Shown: positions 34,278 through 43,713, numbered from the stretch's first letter. The stretch: DNA of 64,000 nucleotides from PNNG01 sp964577055 (GCA_964577055.1 CAZNWC010000010.1:42000-105999), one strand, 5' to 3'. Program-made: numbers and translations. The notes: generated by a model not told the origin, from the letters alone.

Positions 34278-35194
34278 GCCTGTGGATTTTTAACGGTGCG
34301 GATGAAAATTTCGTTGAAGTTGGGGATTTGCTCCTCCAGTGCATGAATACGCACACTGCCGATGACTTCTTTCAGCAATTCGTTGGCCCCGCCGCTGCTG
34401 ATCTGGATGCGGGCTTCTTGCCAACCATCGACCTGCTCTTTGCTTTCAAGCAGTTCAAAACCGGCACTCAGGGCGGGCAATTGGCCTTCATAGCGCAACA
34501 AAAAGGTGTTGGTGCTGTATTGCCTTTTGATTTCGCGGGTGTTTCCTTCGAGTACCACCTTCGATTGGTTGATGAGGGCAATGCGTTCGCACAATTCCTC
34601 TACCGATTCCATGCGGTGGGTGGAGAAAATGATGGTGGCACCTTGTTCGCGGAGATAGAGGATTTCGCGCTTAAGCAAGTCGGCGTTGATGGGGTCGAAT
34701 CCCGAAAAGGGCTCGTCGAGAATGATAAGCTCAGGTTTGTGCAAGACTGTGCAAACAAACTGCACCTTTTGCTGCATGCCTTTGGAAAGTTCTTCCACCT
34801 TTTTGTTCCACCAGCTTTGGATTTCGAATTTCTCGAACCAATACTTTACTTCGGTGCGGGCGTCGGCGGCCGAAAGTCCACGCAAACGTGCCAAATACAG
34901 GGCCTGTTCGCCTATTTTCATTTTTTTGTACAAGCCCCTTTCTTCGGGCAAGTAGCCAATGCGCCGGGTGTCGGCCGGGGAAATCAGTTTACCGTTGAGG
35001 AGGATTTGGCCTTCATCGGGACCGATGATTTGGTTGATGATGCGGATGAGGGTGGTTTTACCGGCACCGTTAGGACCCAGCAATCCGAAGATGCTGCCTT
35101 TTGGGATGTCGAAACTCACCCCGCTCAGGGCCGTGTGCTGCTGGTAACGTTTTACCACATTTTGCACCGACAAAAACGGAGGGTTGGGGTTCAT
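34274..35194 (-). CDS. ABC transporter ATP-binding protein (NatA-like)
   Basis: The 306-residue ATPase has Walker A LLGPNGAGKTT, the Q-loop region GYLPEERGLYKKM, the ABC signature ELSKGMQQKVQF, Walker B LIILDEPFSGFDP and the switch histidine IFSTHRM. The C-terminal extension of about 90 residues is typical for NatA exporters. I start it at the ATG at 35194. The frame can begin nine bases earlier at a TTG, but that codon lies inside the -7 element. Together with the permease it forms a complete exporter. Confidence 0.92.
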   Translation of the reverse strand: MNPNPPFLSVQNVVKRYQQHTALSGVSFDIPKGSIFGLLGPNGAGKTTLIRIINQIIGPDEGQILLNGKLISPADTRRIGYLPEERGLYKKMKIGEQALYLARLRGLSAADARTEVKYWFEKFEIQSWWNKKVEELSKGMQQKVQFVCTVLHKPELIILDEPFSGFDPINADLLKREILYLREQGATIIFSTHRMESVEELCERIALINQSKVVLEGNTREIKRQYSTNTFLLRYEGQLPALSAGFELLESKEQVDGWQEARIQISSGGANELLKEVIGSVRIHALEEQIPNFNEIFIRTVKNPQA

Positions 35195-35200
35195 AGGCTT

Positions 35201-35230
35201 CAAAAATAGATGCCACGCTTGAAATCACAA
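35201..35230 (-). promoter_or_regulatory. natA-natB-ppx promoter abutting the start codon
   Basis: On the minus strand TTG, a 19-base spacer and a perfect TATTTTTG (35201-35208) are followed after six bases by the natA ATG at 35194. Confidence 0.65.
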
Positions 35231-35292
35231 GCTTAATGAACGTTAATTAAATACGTACTGCCTTTTGGAACAATGAAATTTAAAAGCTTGAT

Positions 35293-37395
35293 TTGCATTC
35301 GTATATGTACCCTAAAGCCCTGTTGATGTGCGGCCTTTTAGCGGTATGGCTCTGGGGATGCGGGGGCGCGTCCGAAACCAAGGCTATTTACATGCAAGCG
35401 GACTTCCATGAGTTGCGTGATTTTCGCCGGCCATTGCAAGACCGCCTCGACGCATTGCCAGATAGCTTGCAGCAGGCTTTCGTTGATTCTTTGGAATCGA
35501 TTTCCTTTCGAAATCCTTTGCATCAATTAGCGGTTTTACGCATCTTACAGGATTACGCTTTTTATCACAAGAATTATGCGGGGGCCTTGTTTTATGTAAA
35601 TCGTGAGCTCGAGTTGCTCGATGGTATTCAAACCGATGGCAGTTATCATCCAGATTCGTATTTCCGTCGAGGAGATGTGTATTTTTGATTTACGCCAATA
35701 TGATTCGGCTTTTTCAGAATACACCAAAGGATTAGAACGAAAGGGTGCCGATATTGAAGACCATGTGCAAGCAGACTTCAACCATCGCATAGGCCAATTG
35801 AGTTGCCGAAAAGGCGATTTCCATAAAGCTATTGGATGTTACAAGCGTTCTTTGGAGTTGTTCCATAGCTTGAATACTGACCGCTTACAAGTGATGTACA
35901 GGCGCCAAGAATTGTGCGGCAACATTACGCTTTCTTATTGGCGTTTGAAGGCGTTAGATATTAGCATTTCATGGTACGATACGGCATTGGTATATGTCAA
36001 TTTGCTTCCGCAACTGACACCCCGCGAGTTACAAGCACATCAAGTGGCGATGCAGGTAATTTTGGGCAACCAAGGATTTGTATTTGTTGAAAAGGGCCTA
36101 ACGGGAACGGGGTTTAAAGCAAATGGAGCAGTCCATGGCATTCAATAAAATGCCCAATGGAGATAACGGACATGCTTCATTTATGGCGCATCAATTGGCC
36201 AAATTTGCATTGCAAAAGAAACAAATGGCAAAAGCAAAAGCATATCTTGATACTGCACAGCGAATCATCGGGCGCCAAGCATTTACGCAAGCAAGCTTTT
36301 TCCAAGAAAAAACATATCTCGATTATTACATATTAACAGGTGAAACTGATAGTTTGCAACGTCACCTCGCATTGTTCATGCAGGTGAACGACAGCCTGAA
36401 AAGTTACGAAAGAGGCTTGGCCGCTGTGAATACCGACCAGCTCATTGCTAGCTTGGAAAACGACTATGCCTTGAGGGCCGAGCAAGCCAAAAATATAGCA
36501 CAAAAGCATTTGAACGGCGTCTTGATAAGTTTATTAGCATACTTGCCATTGGATTCGGCGTAATTGCATGGCTCTGGCAAAAGGGCAAGCGGAAAAACCT
36601 AATGTTGGCCTCGCTCAACCGCCATATCAGTGAACAACATGCCCTCTTAGAAAAGACGCAAATGGAGCAACTCGAAACCAACGACCGATTGGAGCAACTC
36701 AACCGACAAAAAGACAAGCTGTTGCGTGTGGTAGCACACGATTTGCGTAATCCCTTGACTGCCATTCATGGCCTAAGTGGTATGTTGCTCGAAGACTATA
36801 AAAACCAACATGATCGTGAATTTTTGGAATTGGCCAATCAGGCTTGCCGGGGAGGTTGGACCTCATTGGCGAATTGCTTGACCAAATGCAGGGAGACAAA
36901 AGCGGGCGAGAGATTTTTGCACGTTGCGAACGGATTGCGGCTACGGTATTTTTAAATGATACCATTCGTTTGTTAAAGCACCGTGCCGATGACAAGCAAA
37001 TTCAATTGGAATGTAGCTGTGACTAAGACCTTGTTTTATTCGTGGATATGGAGCGCATGCGACGGGCATTGAGCAATTTGATAATCAATGCCATCAAGTT
37101 CAGCGCACGGGGTAAAAATGTGTATATCAATTGCCTCAAGGAAGGCGAACAGGTGATTTTTGAAGTCAAAGACGAAGGAATTGGCATGCCTGCCGATCAG
37201 CTACCTCAGTTATTCGAATCGTTCACCACTATAAAACGCACTGGCACCGAGGGAGAGAAGCCATTTGGATTGGGTCTTAGCATCACCCGTCAGATTGCCC
37301 AAGAGCACAAAGGCGAAATTGTGGTAGAAAGCACTGAAGGGATTGGTTCGCTATTCCGCTTGTCTATACCAGCCTCTCTGCCAGAGAACAATTAA
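35293..37395 (+). pseudogene. Degraded TPR-containing membrane histidine kinase
   Basis: The reading frame of a sensor kinase is spread over several frames. A lipoprotein or signal-like start (WLWGCGG) leads into TPR repeats (LRQYDSAFSEYTKGLE, KGDFHKAIGCYKRSLELF). A transmembrane helix (ISILAIGFGVIAWLW), the phosphoacceptor H-box VVAHDLRNPLTAIHGL, N-box NLIINAIKFS, DEGIGMP and GLGLSITRQIA follow. Frameshifts are seen at a T5 run near 35684 and near 36115, 36507 and 36850, and GAC-TAA-GAC at 37024-37026 is a nonsense change. Five lesions in 2.1 kb, most not in homopolymers, argue for a real pseudogene. Its stop abuts the convergent DUF4349 gene. Confidence 0.85.
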
Positions 37396-38168
37396 GCTTT
37401 CCTTGTTTTGGCTTTTTGCTTTTGGAAGACCCAAAAGCCGCCTGCGCCAAGGAGCAACAAGGGCCAAATGCGGAGCAAAAACAGCAACAAGTTGACCAAT
37501 ACATGCCAGCCTTCACGGAATTGATTGGCCGATTGGCGACTGAGTTTTTTCCAGGCAGAAAGTTGTTCTTCGAGGCGAAGGGAGCATTCGGCATATGCGA
37601 TTTGGGTGTCCATTTGACCTTTTTCGGTTTGCATCCATTCAATTTCGCTGCGAAGGGTGAGCAATTTTTCTTCGATGGCCAATACATCTGCCATGCTTTT
37701 GGCCTGTTGCAACAAGGCTGTGTAACGTTGTTCGAGGGCTTGACGTGTTTTGAGGCGCTGGGCATGGTCAACATACTGCTGTTGGATGCTGGTTGCACTC
37801 AATTGTTTGCCATTGACCTTCCATCCTTTGTGCGCTTCGAGGGAGGCCATCCAGGTGTCGAGCTGCTTTACGGGTATTTGCACGATGAGATGGCTGCTTC
37901 GGCTTTGCAACTCGTTGAAGTGGGTTTGAGCGGCTACTTTGCCTTTAAGCGATATGGCTTTTTCTTTTAGCCAGCTTTCTGCGGCTGGTAAGTCGTCAAC
38001 CACCAATTGTACATCGAGCCGTTTTACTTCATAAGGGTTTTCTTGGGGCATTTCCGACTGCTTGAGTACTTCAGGGGCGGCGGCCATGCTGTTGCTGAAG
38101 GCGTCTCTTTCAGTATTTTCTTGGCACGACCAAGTAAGGACGGTTAATGCGAGCAGGAGGTATTTCAT
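37392..38168 (-). CDS. DUF4349-family lipoprotein
   Basis: The protein has 258 residues from the ATG at 38168, with a lipobox (MKYLLLALTVLTWSC). The long frame further upstream is not used because it lacks a signal. DUF4349 is recognised by VQLVVDDLPAAESWLKEKA, SSHLIVQIPVKQLDTWMASL and the coiled-coil region VDHAQRLKTRQALEQRY and DVLAIEEKLLTLRSEIEWM. A C-terminal transmembrane helix (LLLFLLRIWPLLLLGAGGFWV) with a basic tail ends the chain. Function is unknown. Confidence 0.85.
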   Translation of the reverse strand: MKYLLLALTVLTWSCQENTERDAFSNSMAAAPEVLKQSEMPQENPYEVKRLDVQLVVDDLPAAESWLKEKAISLKGKVAAQTHFNELQSRSSHLIVQIPVKQLDTWMASLEAHKGWKVNGKQLSATSIQQQYVDHAQRLKTRQALEQRYTALLQQAKSMADVLAIEEKLLTLRSEIEWMQTEKGQMDTQIAYAECSLRLEEQLSAWKKLSRQSANQFREGWHVLVNLLLFLLRIWPLLLLGAGGFWVFQKQKAKTRKA

Positions 38169-38252
38169 GCAAAAGGGTTTGGCTAAACTTACAGGCAAAA
38201 ACGCAATTGTAAGTAGCGTGTTGCGACAAAGGCTGTTTTTTAGTACGACCGA

Positions 38253-38540
38253 ATGCTTCACATGAAAAAATGCTTCACCCTTTTGCTTTTTGTGTTGTGC
38301 GTAACGGCAAAGGCTCAGCGGCCGGTGGTTGGAGTCAACCTCAGTGGTAGTGGTGCCAAAGGTTTGGCACAAGTGGGGATTTATCAAGCCATCGACAGTG
38401 CCGGATTGCAGGTAATTGTGCTCACCGGAACCAGCATGGGGGATATGGTTGGGGCTTTGTATGCCGTGGGTTAGGCTGGCAACCAAATCGATTTCATCTA
38501 CGCCTATCAACTACAACCTAACATACAATACCTGGGCCGC
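38253..38540 (+). pseudogene. Patatin-like phospholipase remnant
   Basis: A signal peptide (MKKCFTLLLFVLCVTAKAQ) leads into VGVNLSGSGAKGLAQVGIY and TGTSMGDMVGALYAVG. These are the oxyanion loop and the GTSMG nucleophile elbow of patatin-like lipases. A TAG at 38472-38474 ends the frame at residue 73. In the same frame the family-like sequence continues as AGNQIDFIYAYQLQPNIQYLG and then stops against nrnA. The rest of the usual several-hundred-residue protein is missing, so this is a truncated and interrupted fragment. Confidence 0.75.
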
Positions 38541-38604
38541 CCTCTTGAATTTGGGCTGGTGGTTCTGAGGCGTTATTTGATTTCGGTAGCCCACCTGTTT
38601 AAAA

Positions 38605-38612
38605 TATATTTG
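38605..38612 (+). promoter_or_regulatory. -7 element of nrnA abutting the start codon
   Basis: TATATTTG is an exact TAnnTTTG match, six bases before the ATG at 38619. Confidence 0.5.
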
Positions 38613-38618
38613 CACCCC

Positions 38619-39644
38619 ATGAAGCAACACCGCCTGGGCGAATTGGCCGAACTGATTTGCGAGCCCGTCAAAAAAATTGTGATTACCACCCACCACAAAC
38701 CCGATGGTGATGCCATTGGCTCGTCCTTGGGTTTGTACAATGCGCTTATCCAATTGGGGCATGAGGTGCAGGTGATTACCCCCAACGATTATGGCTTGTT
38801 TTTGCATTGGATGCCGGGTGACGAAACAGTCATTGAATTTGAAAGTGCTCCTGAGAAGGCCCTCCCCTTCATTGCCTCGGCCGATTTAATCTTTTGTCTC
38901 GATTTCAATGATCTCAAAAGGGTCAACGAATTGGGCGACTACATCAGACAGTCGAAGGCCGGAAAGGTGCTCATCGATCACCACCTCGACCCTCCGGGTT
39001 TTGAAGACTTCACTTACCACGATACCACGGCTTCTTCTACCTGCGAGTTGGTTTACCGCTTTTTGCACAGTATAGAGTTGCAAGAATTCATCGACCAAGA
39101 TGTGGCGGCTTGTTTGTACACTGGTATTATGACCGATACAGGCAGTTTCAAATTTCCGGCAACCACCCCGCAAGTACACCGCATTGTGGCGGATTTGATG
39201 GAACGTGGCGCCAATCACACACGCATCCATCAGTTGGTTTTCGATCAAATGGGCGAAAATGTACTGCGTTTTTTGGGGTATTGCTTCAGTCAAAAACTGA
39301 AAGTATTGCCCGAATATAAAACAGCCTATTTTACGGTTAGTGCCGAAGAATTAGAAAAATTTAAGCTAAAAACAGGAGATACAGAGGGCTTGGTGAACTA
39401 CGCACTCAACATCGATGGCATTCGCTTTGCAGCGCTCATGATTGATCGCACTAAGCTTATCAAAATGAGTTTTCGGTCAAAAGGTGAAGTGCCTGCCAAT
39501 GAATTCGCACGCACTTGGTTTGAGGGCGGCGGCCATTTTAATGCGGCAGGAGGACAGAGTGCTGATACACTTGCCGAGACCGAAAAGCGCTTTTTGGCAG
39601 CCCTAAGTGAATTTGCACCAAAAATTCTTACTTCGGAAAACTGA
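38619..39644 (+). CDS. nrnA: Bifunctional oligoribonuclease / PAP phosphatase (NrnA, DHH family)
   Basis: The 341-residue protein starts at 38619. The frame continues upstream into the patatin remnant, but the N-terminus MKQHRLGELAELIC is the natural one. DHH-family metal-binding motifs are TTHHKPDGDAIGSS, LIFCLDFND, VLIDHHLDPP and CLYTGIMTDTGSFKF. The DHHA1 substrate domain ends with EGGGHFNAAGGQS. NrnA degrades 2-5-nt RNA and 3'-phosphoadenosine-5'-phosphate. An FKBP lipoprotein gene follows after 44 bases. Confidence 0.95.
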   Translation: MKQHRLGELAELICEPVKKIVITTHHKPDGDAIGSSLGLYNALIQLGHEVQVITPNDYGLFLHWMPGDETVIEFESAPEKALPFIASADLIFCLDFNDLKRVNELGDYIRQSKAGKVLIDHHLDPPGFEDFTYHDTTASSTCELVYRFLHSIELQEFIDQDVAACLYTGIMTDTGSFKFPATTPQVHRIVADLMERGANHTRIHQLVFDQMGENVLRFLGYCFSQKLKVLPEYKTAYFTVSAEELEKFKLKTGDTEGLVNYALNIDGIRFAALMIDRTKLIKMSFRSKGEVPANEFARTWFEGGGHFNAAGGQSADTLAETEKRFLAALSEFAPKILTSEN

Positions 39645-39688
39645 AAAAGCTATTTTGGCATTCGCTTTTACAAAATCCGCTTATGCAT

Positions 39689-40492
39689 ATGAAGACCCGC
39701 TTATTCGCCTTGTTTGTGTTGTTGGCCATGTCGTGCAACAGCGAAAAAGAAGAAGTACGTTTGGTTACCACCAATGGATTAGAATATCTAATGCACCGCT
39801 CCGTATCGGAAGAAAAGGCCCAAATTGGCGACATTTTGGTAATCGATATGCAATATGGTACCAAAGATTCAACTTTGTTCGATTCGCGCACATTTGGCAA
39901 GCCCATTTACCTGCAAGTCACCAATCCGGCCTATAAAGGCAGCATTGAAGAAGGTTTGGTATTGTTGGGTGCCGGCGATTCAGCTACCTTCTTCCTCGCG
40001 GCCGATTCGGTTTACAACCGCATCTTCAATCAGCCCTTACCTCCTGGGATTGAACCGGGGAGTGAAATGACCTTCCATATTGGGGTAATTGCTATTCGCA
40101 ATGAAGAAAGAGACCTTGAAAAATACCTTAGCAACCAAGGCATTACAGAACCTGCCCGAGGATCGGGCCTCATTTTCATCCGTACGGCCGAAGGCAAAGG
40201 AAAGCCTGCGGCACCGGGTAAATCGGTAAAAATGCACTACACCGGGAAGTTGCTCGACGGCTCGATTTTCGACAGCAGTCGCGAGCGCAATGAACCCTTT
40301 TCTTTTGTACTCGGACAGGGGCAAGTGATTGCTGGTTGGGACGAAGGTGTTTCGTTGATGCGCCAAGGCGACCAAGCTACATTCATTATACCTTCTTACC
40401 TGGCTTATGGTCCAAAAGGTGCAGGTGGAGGCTTGATTCCTCCGTACAGCACCCTTGTTTTTGAGGTAGAATTACTTGAAGTTGAGAAGTAA
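39689..40492 (+). CDS. FKBP-type peptidyl-prolyl isomerase lipoprotein with two FKBP domains
   Basis: The protein has 267 residues from the ATG at 39689, with the lipobox MKTRLFALFVLLAMSC. Residues about 25-145 form a degenerate FKBP-like domain (AQIGDILVIDMQYGTKDSTLFDS, LVLLGAGDSATFFLAAD). Residues about 160-267 form a standard FKBP domain (KSVKMHYTGKLLDGSIFDSS, VIAGWDEGVSLMRQGD, YGPKGAGGGLIPPYSTLVFEVELL). It resembles the gliding-motility-linked GldI group in layout, but the link is inferred. Its stop abuts the convergent alkB stop. Confidence 0.9.
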   Translation: MKTRLFALFVLLAMSCNSEKEEVRLVTTNGLEYLMHRSVSEEKAQIGDILVIDMQYGTKDSTLFDSRTFGKPIYLQVTNPAYKGSIEEGLVLLGAGDSATFFLAADSVYNRIFNQPLPPGIEPGSEMTFHIGVIAIRNEERDLEKYLSNQGITEPARGSGLIFIRTAEGKGKPAAPGKSVKMHYTGKLLDGSIFDSSRERNEPFSFVLGQGQVIAGWDEGVSLMRQGDQATFIIPSYLAYGPKGAGGGLIPPYSTLVFEVELLEVEK

Positions 40493-41515
40493 TTAGTTGG
40501 TTTGCAGGCGTTGCAATTCGCGTTTAAGTAGTGGATGCATGAGTTTGAACCACAGGGGCGGCAACAAGGCTGGCAAAATCAAGCTGGCATAGCCTCCAGG
40601 CAATTCGGGTGCTTGATCGAAACTGCGGAGTTCGTGGTAGGGCCTGGCCCCGTGCACATGGTGGTCGGCATGACGGCTCAGGTCGTAGAGCAAAAAGCGG
40701 CTCATCCAAGTATCGCATTGCCAGCTCGTGCTATAAGTTACCCGACTGTTATCGGGCCGTAAAATGCCATAGTGTTCGATGTAATTGGTGTACTCGAGCA
40801 GCACATTGGCCAACCAAGCTTGTATGAAGAAGGCCATGCCCACCCAAAATCCGCCAAGTACAAACAAAACCAAGAGGAAAACCGCTTGATAAAGGAGTTG
40901 GCGCACCACATAGTTGTGCCAACCATAGGCGGATTTGCCTGTTTTTCGGCCCGCTTCGGCTTCTATGGCAAGTGCTTCGCTAAATTGTCCACCGATGCTG
41001 CGCACCAAAAAAGCGTAGAAATGCTCTCCGTATCTGGCAGTAGCATGATCGCGGGAAGTACCCACGAAGCGGTGATGTACGCGCAGGTGATCCACAAAAA
41101 AATAAGGGTTCATGGCCAAAAAGAGCAAGTATTTGCCAGCATTGACTTCTTGTTTTTTGCTCCGGTGAATGAACTCATGTGCAGCTACAATGCCCATGGC
41201 ACCTGTATGAAAAGCTGTTGATACCACCGCCCAAGCCATCACACCACCGGTTAAAACACCAAGATAAACCCCCCATAATAAGCTGCCAATGGCCAAAGTA
41301 CAGGCGGGGAGGGCGAGACATAGCCATAAATTGGGCAAACCGGCTTCGGGGGCCGGTGCATTGTTTTTGATGCGGCTGGCCAGCCATTCGAGGCTGCCCA
41401 ACAATCCTACAATAAAAATCACATTGGCAGCTGCCCAAAAACCGCCCAATAGATTGCCCGTTACCGTTAATGCGGTTGGGACAAGGCAAAATGCATATGA
41501 CCACTGCCTACTCAT
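40493..41515 (-). CDS. alkB: Membrane fatty-acid-desaturase-type hydroxylase, alkane 1-monooxygenase (AlkB-like)
   Basis: The 340-residue integral membrane di-iron enzyme is predicted to hydroxylate terminal alkyl carbons. All histidine boxes of AlkB are present: HEFIH (H113, H117), HLRVHH (H143, H147, H148), the AlkB-typical NYIEHYG (H248) and LSRHADHH (H282, H285, H286). PELPGGYASLILPAL resembles the AlkB C-terminus. Six hydrophobic helices are visible. No rubredoxin or rubredoxin reductase, its usual electron donors, is encoded nearby. It is the third gene of a run with ksgA and a D-2-hydroxyacid dehydrogenase, ten bases downstream of the latter. Confidence 0.88.
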   Translation of the reverse strand: MSRQWSYAFCLVPTALTVTGNLLGGFWAAANVIFIVGLLGSLEWLASRIKNNAPAPEAGLPNLWLCLALPACTLAIGSLLWGVYLGVLTGGVMAWAVVSTAFHTGAMGIVAAHEFIHRSKKQEVNAGKYLLFLAMNPYFFVDHLRVHHRFVGTSRDHATARYGEHFYAFLVRSIGGQFSEALAIEAEAGRKTGKSAYGWHNYVVRQLLYQAVFLLVLFVLGGFWVGMAFFIQAWLANVLLEYTNYIEHYGILRPDNSRVTYSTSWQCDTWMSRFLLYDLSRHADHHVHGARPYHELRSFDQAPELPGGYASLILPALLPPLWFKLMHPLLKRELQRLQTN

Positions 41516-41524
41516 GGAGGATTT

Positions 41525-42475
41525 TTAATGGAAATCTACAAAAAATTCGGCCAACAACTTATCGGCCAACACTTCTGATATTTTGCGGTAACTTTCTTTA
41601 CTCCATCCAGCCACATGTGGACTTAATAGAACCCTGGGCTGGGCAAACAAACGCTGCATCAGCGTGCTGTTCCATTGGTTGGGCTTTTCTTGCTCGAGCA
41701 CATCGAGGCAGGCGCCCTGTAATTGGCCAGCTTCTAAGGCCTCGGCCAAGTCCGACAAGACCACTATTTCGCCACGCGCGGCATTTACCAACCACTGCAA
41801 TCGTCCAAATGCCCCTAAAAAATTGGCATTTACCATGCCGCGGCTTTCTGAAGTGAGGGGCAAGTGCAAGCTGAGAATTTCAGCCTTTTCAAACAATTGT
41901 TCCAAAGAGGCTTCTTTCACAAAAGCATCGCTGAAACCGGTTTTGAATTTGTCGTATGCCAATACTTTGCATCCAAAGGCAAACAGCAAACGGGCGGTGG
42001 CCTGACCGTTATTGCCATAGCCAATGATGCCTACAGTTTTTCCTTGCAATTCAAGCCCGCGATGTGCTTCTCGGTCCCAGTTGCCGGCACGTACTGCGGC
42101 ATCGGCCTCCCTGAGCTTGTTGAATAGGGTTAACAACATGCCCACGGCATGTTCAGCCACTGCTTGCCGATTGCCTTCGGGGGCGTTGAACAATTTGATG
42201 CCGAAACTGCGGGCTACCGCTTCATCAATATTGTCCATGCCTGCACCTGCACGGGCTATGAATTGCAATTTAGGTGCTGCCGCCAGCAGGTTGGCGTCGA
42301 GATAGACCTTGGAACGCACCACCAAGCCATGTGCAGTACGTAAGGCTTCAGGCACTTCGGCTGGACTTATTTGCGGCCGGTAATCAATTTCCACCCCTGG
42401 GTGCAGGGCCAAACGTTCGGTTAAGGCCGGATGTACATCGTCGATGAATAGGATGCGAAACAATTCAGCTGCCAT
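41525..42475 (-). CDS. D-isomer-specific 2-hydroxyacid dehydrogenase (SerA/GhrA-like)
   Basis: The 316-residue NAD-dependent enzyme has the substrate-binding halves around a Rossmann domain: GKTVGIIGYGNNGQATARLL for NAD, ARAGAGMDNIDEAVARSFG, and VNAARGEIVVLSDLAEAL carrying the catalytic arginine. LLSPHVAGWSKES holds the catalytic histidine. The closest families are phosphoglycerate dehydrogenase without the ACT domain and glyoxylate/hydroxypyruvate reductases, so the substrate is uncertain. Its start overlaps the ksgA end by eleven bases. Confidence 0.88.
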   Translation of the reverse strand: MAAELFRILFIDDVHPALTERLALHPGVEIDYRPQISPAEVPEALRTAHGLVVRSKVYLDANLLAAAPKLQFIARAGAGMDNIDEAVARSFGIKLFNAPEGNRQAVAEHAVGMLLTLFNKLREADAAVRAGNWDREAHRGLELQGKTVGIIGYGNNGQATARLLFAFGCKVLAYDKFKTGFSDAFVKEASLEQLFEKAEILSLHLPLTSESRGMVNANFLGAFGRLQWLVNAARGEIVVLSDLAEALEAGQLQGACLDVLEQEKPNQWNSTLMQRLFAQPRVLLSPHVAGWSKESYRKISEVLADKLLAEFFVDFH

Positions 42476-43235
42476 GCAAATGGTTGGTTAGGGCAATAAA
42501 ATCAGCGACGCTCAGCTGCTCTGCTCGTTTTTGCAATACACCCAGCTCGTCGTTGTATGCGTCGGGTAAAAGTGGCTTGAGTGCATTGCCCAACATCTTA
42601 CGCCGTTGATTGAAGGCTGTCTTCACTACTTTGAATAAGGCGGAGGTGTCGCAGGCAGGCGCCTTGGGCAACCTTTGCAGCCGAATAACACCCGATTTTA
42701 CTTTTGGTGGCGGATTAAAAACGCCTTCGTTTACGGTGAACAAGTACTCGGCATGGTAAAAGGCCTGGGTAAGCACGCTTAGGATACCGTAATCTTTCCC
42801 ACCTGGTCCTGCACAAATGCGTTGGGCCACTTCGCGTTGAAACATGCCCGTCATTTCGGGTATGTGTGTGCGATGCTCTATGACCTTGAAGACAATTTGG
42901 GTGCTGATGTTGTAAGGGAAATTGCCAGTGATGGCCATGGGTTCGCGACTCAGGTAAGCCGGGTCGACCTTGAGGAAATCACCAATAAAATCGGATGTAT
43001 GGAAGCCTTTTTCGGCAATAAGAAAATCGATCGACTCTTGGTCTACTTCCGACAAAATGAGCTGGTAAGGCTGCTGCTGCAAGTACTGCGTAAGCATGCC
43101 CGTACCCGGGCCCACCTCAATCACCGTTTTGTAGTCGCCATAACCAGTTAAGGTTTGGGCAATGCGTTGCGCTGTTCGGTGGTCGGTTAAAAAGTGTTGT
43201 CCGAGTTGTTTTTTGGGTCTTACCTTGCCATTCAC
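42465..43235 (-). CDS. rsmA: 16S rRNA dimethyladenosine transferase (KsgA/RsmA)
   Basis: The 256-residue SAM-dependent enzyme dimethylates two adjacent adenosines in the 3'-terminal helix of 16S rRNA. Signatures are KKQLGQHFLTD at the N-terminus, the SAM motif VIEVGPGTGMLTQYL, LSEVDQESIDFL and the catalytic NFPY (GNFPYNIS). The C-terminal domain FNQRRKMLGNALKPL is also typical. It is first in a three-gene run with a 2-hydroxyacid dehydrogenase and alkB. Confidence 0.96.
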   Translation of the reverse strand: MNGKVRPKKQLGQHFLTDHRTAQRIAQTLTGYGDYKTVIEVGPGTGMLTQYLQQQPYQLILSEVDQESIDFLIAEKGFHTSDFIGDFLKVDPAYLSREPMAITGNFPYNISTQIVFKVIEHRTHIPEMTGMFQREVAQRICAGPGGKDYGILSVLTQAFYHAEYLFTVNEGVFNPPPKVKSGVIRLQRLPKAPACDTSALFKVVKTAFNQRRKMLGNALKPLLPDAYNDELGVLQKRAEQLSVADFIALTNHLHGS

Positions 43236-43622
43236 AGCGCTAAATTAAGGTTTTATGGGTTGTATTGTGAAGGCAGTTCGGTCAACCCAGAAATTGCGGA
43301 TTTGCCAGCATCACTCTTTTGAACTGGCCTCACCTCCAACCCCTCTCCAAAGGAGAGGGGAGTTAAATGTTGGTACGCTGGTAATTTTGTGGGTTTAACA
43401 ACCGCTCTATTGACCAAACAATCTTGTTTTACCTGCATTCCCCTTTTGAACTTTGAACATTTGGACAGGCACTATGCGCCGACGGTGCTACCCAGTATTG
43501 CCCCACTGGGTAAGGCGGTGCGCGGGCTTTGATTATTTGATTTTGAGGTACATCAACCGCTCGGTCAACCCCAACACCATGGATTTACCAACAGACCCTT
43601 TTGAACTTTCAACCTTGAACTT
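43236..43622. repeat. Gene-free region with palindrome and repeated modules
   Basis: This roughly 390-base gap holds a perfect 9-bp inverted repeat with AAA loop (43340-43360, CCCCTCTCC/GGAGAGGGG). Two similar modules of about 46 bases (43279-43325 and 43562-43607) share GGTCAACCC, GGATTT(G/A)CCA and CTTTTGAACT. Heptamer words TTCAAAG/TTCAAAA occur on the minus strand near 43442-43458 and 43601-43621. The short plus-strand frame at 43453-43677 runs over these repeats and the terminator and is not taken as a gene. Confidence 0.6.
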
Positions 43623-43657
43623 AAAAAAAGAACCCCCGGACTTCTCAGTCCAGGGGT
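43623..43657 (-). terminator. Rho-independent terminator of the RND efflux operon
   Basis: On the minus strand ACCCCTGGACT pairs with AGTCCGGGGGT (one mismatch) around a GAGA loop and is followed by TCTTTTTTT. It lies 57 bases after the RND stop. Confidence 0.75.
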
Positions 43658-43713
43658 CAACCAAACTAAACCTATGAAAAACTACCAACTTGTCGTTGGT
43701 ATGTCTGAGGCAT

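Noticed and set aside
43453..43677. Plus-strand 74-codon gene between ksgA and the RND operon
   Set aside because: The frame runs through repeat modules and the operon terminator and matches nothing.
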